From positions 1-5,748 of the forward strand of contig JAKAMM010000127.1 of assembly GCA_021812905.1 (NCBI GenBank): DNA of 5,748 bases. Direction: 5' to 3'. Of the stretch, positions 4,776 through 5,748 are shown one piece after another (the first letter of the stretch is position 1; every line of letters begins with the position of its first letter). The DNA comes from Chloroflexota bacterium. GTDB lineage: Bacteria; Chloroflexota; Anaerolineae; Anaerolineales; Villigracilaceae. The translations under genes were made by a program, and so were the position numbers. Below the pieces are notes generated by a model. The model ran no database searches. It was not told the DNA's origin and saw nothing but the letters and a program-made list of their open reading frames with translations.

Positions 4776-5690
4776 CTACGAAAAATAATCTTTATAATTC
4801 GAGGTGTAGAGCCGTTCCCCATTTTCAAGGATCAATAACCCAGACAATGAAGTGTCACTATTCAAACGATCCAAGCCGGCGCGGCTTCCAGAAATCACAA
4901 CCATCTTGGCGATCGCTTCCGCTTCCATCACTGTTGAAGCGATCACTGTGGCGGTCAAAACATCGGTCTCTGCTGGCAAGCCAGTACGAGGATCAATAAT
5001 ATGATGCTGAGGCAACCCGCCACGTGTCCAGCGGCGATAATCCTTGCCGGACGTGGCAACGCCGCCCATCCCAACATACAACATACCTTCATATTCTCCA
5101 GGTCGAAATGGATCAGCAATGTCGAGTGACCATCGCTCGCCGTCCGCTTGCAAACCGCTGACAGCGGCATCGCCTCCCGCGTTGACCAGGGCCGGGCCGG
5201 CCACCTTCAGCCGTTCCATCGCCTGATGCGCCGACCACCCTTTTGCCACGCCGCCAAAATCAAGGTGCGCGCCTCGCGGCAGACAAATCGAGCGAGTCAC
5301 CGCATCAATCGCTATTTCAGCCAACGAAACAGGCACCGCCGCATCATCGTCCAGGACAAAATAGGGACCGTTATTCAAAATACTGTCAAAGCTTCGATCA
5401 TACCCAGCATGAAGAAGCGCGTCGTACACTAAAGAGTTGACCAGTCCGCCTGTGATGCGATCCGCTTCCAGCGAAGACTGAAAGACATCCCACAACGTCT
5501 GACTGACCGGAACCATGTGTCCATCGTTGATATTAAGCAGACACAATTCACTATCAGACCGGAAACGACTCAGTACCTGTTCCCAATCTTCGAACCAAAG
5601 AGGGACATCTTGCAAGGCCGGTGGCGGAGGATCAGCATCCGCCACGGCCAGCATACGGCATCCCATTGCGCGAAATTCAATACGGTGCAT
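4776..5690 (-). CDS. apbE: ApbE-like FAD:protein FMN transferase
   Basis: The 304-residue protein matches the ApbE/Ftp family, Mg-dependent enzymes that move FMN from FAD onto a Thr or Ser of target flavoproteins. Family motifs appear in order: FRAMGCRM (6-13, usually MGT), SRFRSDSELCLLN (41-53), GGLVNSLVYDAL (81-92), LDFGGVAKGW (143-152), LVNAGGD (168-174), VATSGKDYRRW (211-221) and HHIIDPRTGLP (229-239). The length is normal for a leaderless form. No signal peptide or lipobox is visible, unlike many exported ApbE proteins, so it may act in the cytoplasm. Near the end, AEAIAK (257-262) stands where many members have ADALAT, so the usual metal-binding Asp and Thr are Glu258 and Lys262. It starts 7 nt after the stop codon of the upstream Gly/Thr-tailed protein begins to be cleared (5-bp gap) and precedes the heme membrane protein. 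Confidence 0.9.
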   Translation of the reverse strand: MHRIEFRAMGCRMLAVADADPPPPALQDVPLWFEDWEQVLSRFRSDSELCLLNINDGHMVPVSQTLWDVFQSSLEADRITGGLVNSLVYDALLHAGYDRSFDSILNNGPYFVLDDDAAVPVSLAEIAIDAVTRSICLPRGAHLDFGGVAKGWSAHQAMERLKVAGPALVNAGGDAAVSGLQADGERWSLDIADPFRPGEYEGMLYVGMGGVATSGKDYRRWTRGGLPQHHIIDPRTGLPAETDVLTATVIASTVMEAEAIAKMVVISGSRAGLDRLNSDTSLSGLLILENGERLYTSNYKDYFS

Positions 5691-5695
5691 CAGTG

Positions 5696-5748
5696 TTAGG
5701 AAGTGCCAGTGCCGCCACCAGTACCACCGCCCCCCCCACCCCCCCCCC
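5696..5748 (-). CDS. C-terminal end of an upstream protein with Gly/Thr-rich tail (partial)
   Basis: The frame that ends at TAA (5698-5696) reads GGGGGGGGTGGGTGTS to the edge of the window. Only the tail is visible and the protein cannot be named. The stop is 5 bp from the ApbE-like start, so the genes are probably in one operon. Because ApbE enzymes are often beside their substrates, an FMN-binding-domain protein is the likeliest candidate; that is inference from context. The long G runs on the coding strand (C runs here) are prone to sequencing error and may explain why the sequence stops at this point. Confidence 0.55.
   Translation of the reverse strand, partial: GGGGGGGGTGGGTGTS

Noticed and set aside
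4955..5170. 71-codon minus-strand frame inside the ApbE-like gene
   Set aside because: It is an out-of-frame shadow of a gene with all ApbE motifs in order.

Overview
The window looks like chromosomal DNA, or an assembled contig end, from an environmental bacterium. All supported genes lie on the minus strand, so transcription runs from high to low coordinates. The style of the proteins recalls Chloroflexota of the Anaerolineae type: a heme-only ferric-reductase-like membrane protein beside an ApbE flavin transferase and a protein with a Gly/Thr-rich tail, plus a membrane-anchored PIG-L deacetylase. That assignment is a recollection of protein style, not a database result, and should be held loosely.

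Region 1 (5748 to 3976) is a redox/flavin cluster. It holds the last codons of an upstream protein with a Gly/Thr tail, an ApbE-like FAD:protein FMN transferase, and a six-helix ferric-reductase-like cytochrome b domain protein. The genes are 5 and 23 bp apart, so they are probably one operon. The likely theme is covalent flavinylation of a membrane or extracytoplasmic electron carrier coupled to a diheme membrane protein.

Region 2 (3975 to 3387) is 589 bp without a credible gene. It is packed with palindromic DNA: two imperfect palindromes of about 180 and 175 bp placed end to end, then a compact hairpin with 21 to 24-nt arms. A promoter-like TTGGCT-18-TATAAT and a lac-like ribosome binding site sit between the first palindrome and the next gene.

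Region 3 (3386 to 1) is a glycan-type operon: a PIG-L/LmbE-family deacetylase with three N-terminal membrane helices, a short ATP-grasp ligase, and a processive GT2 glycosyltransferase of the PgaC/NodC type. After these come an in-frame remnant of only the ATP-grasp C-terminus and the first 24 codons of a second GT2 paralog that runs off the window. The ATP-grasp-tail/GT2-start junction is present twice (1-196 and 1475-1670), with the same 9-bp gene spacing and roughly 75% nucleotide identity by hand alignment. This points to an old tandem duplication of the ATP-grasp/GT2 pair that later lost most of one ligase. A plausible working model, which is inference, is synthesis of an amino-sugar glycan at the membrane, de-N-acetylation by the PIG-L protein and acylation of the freed amine by the ATP-grasp enzyme.
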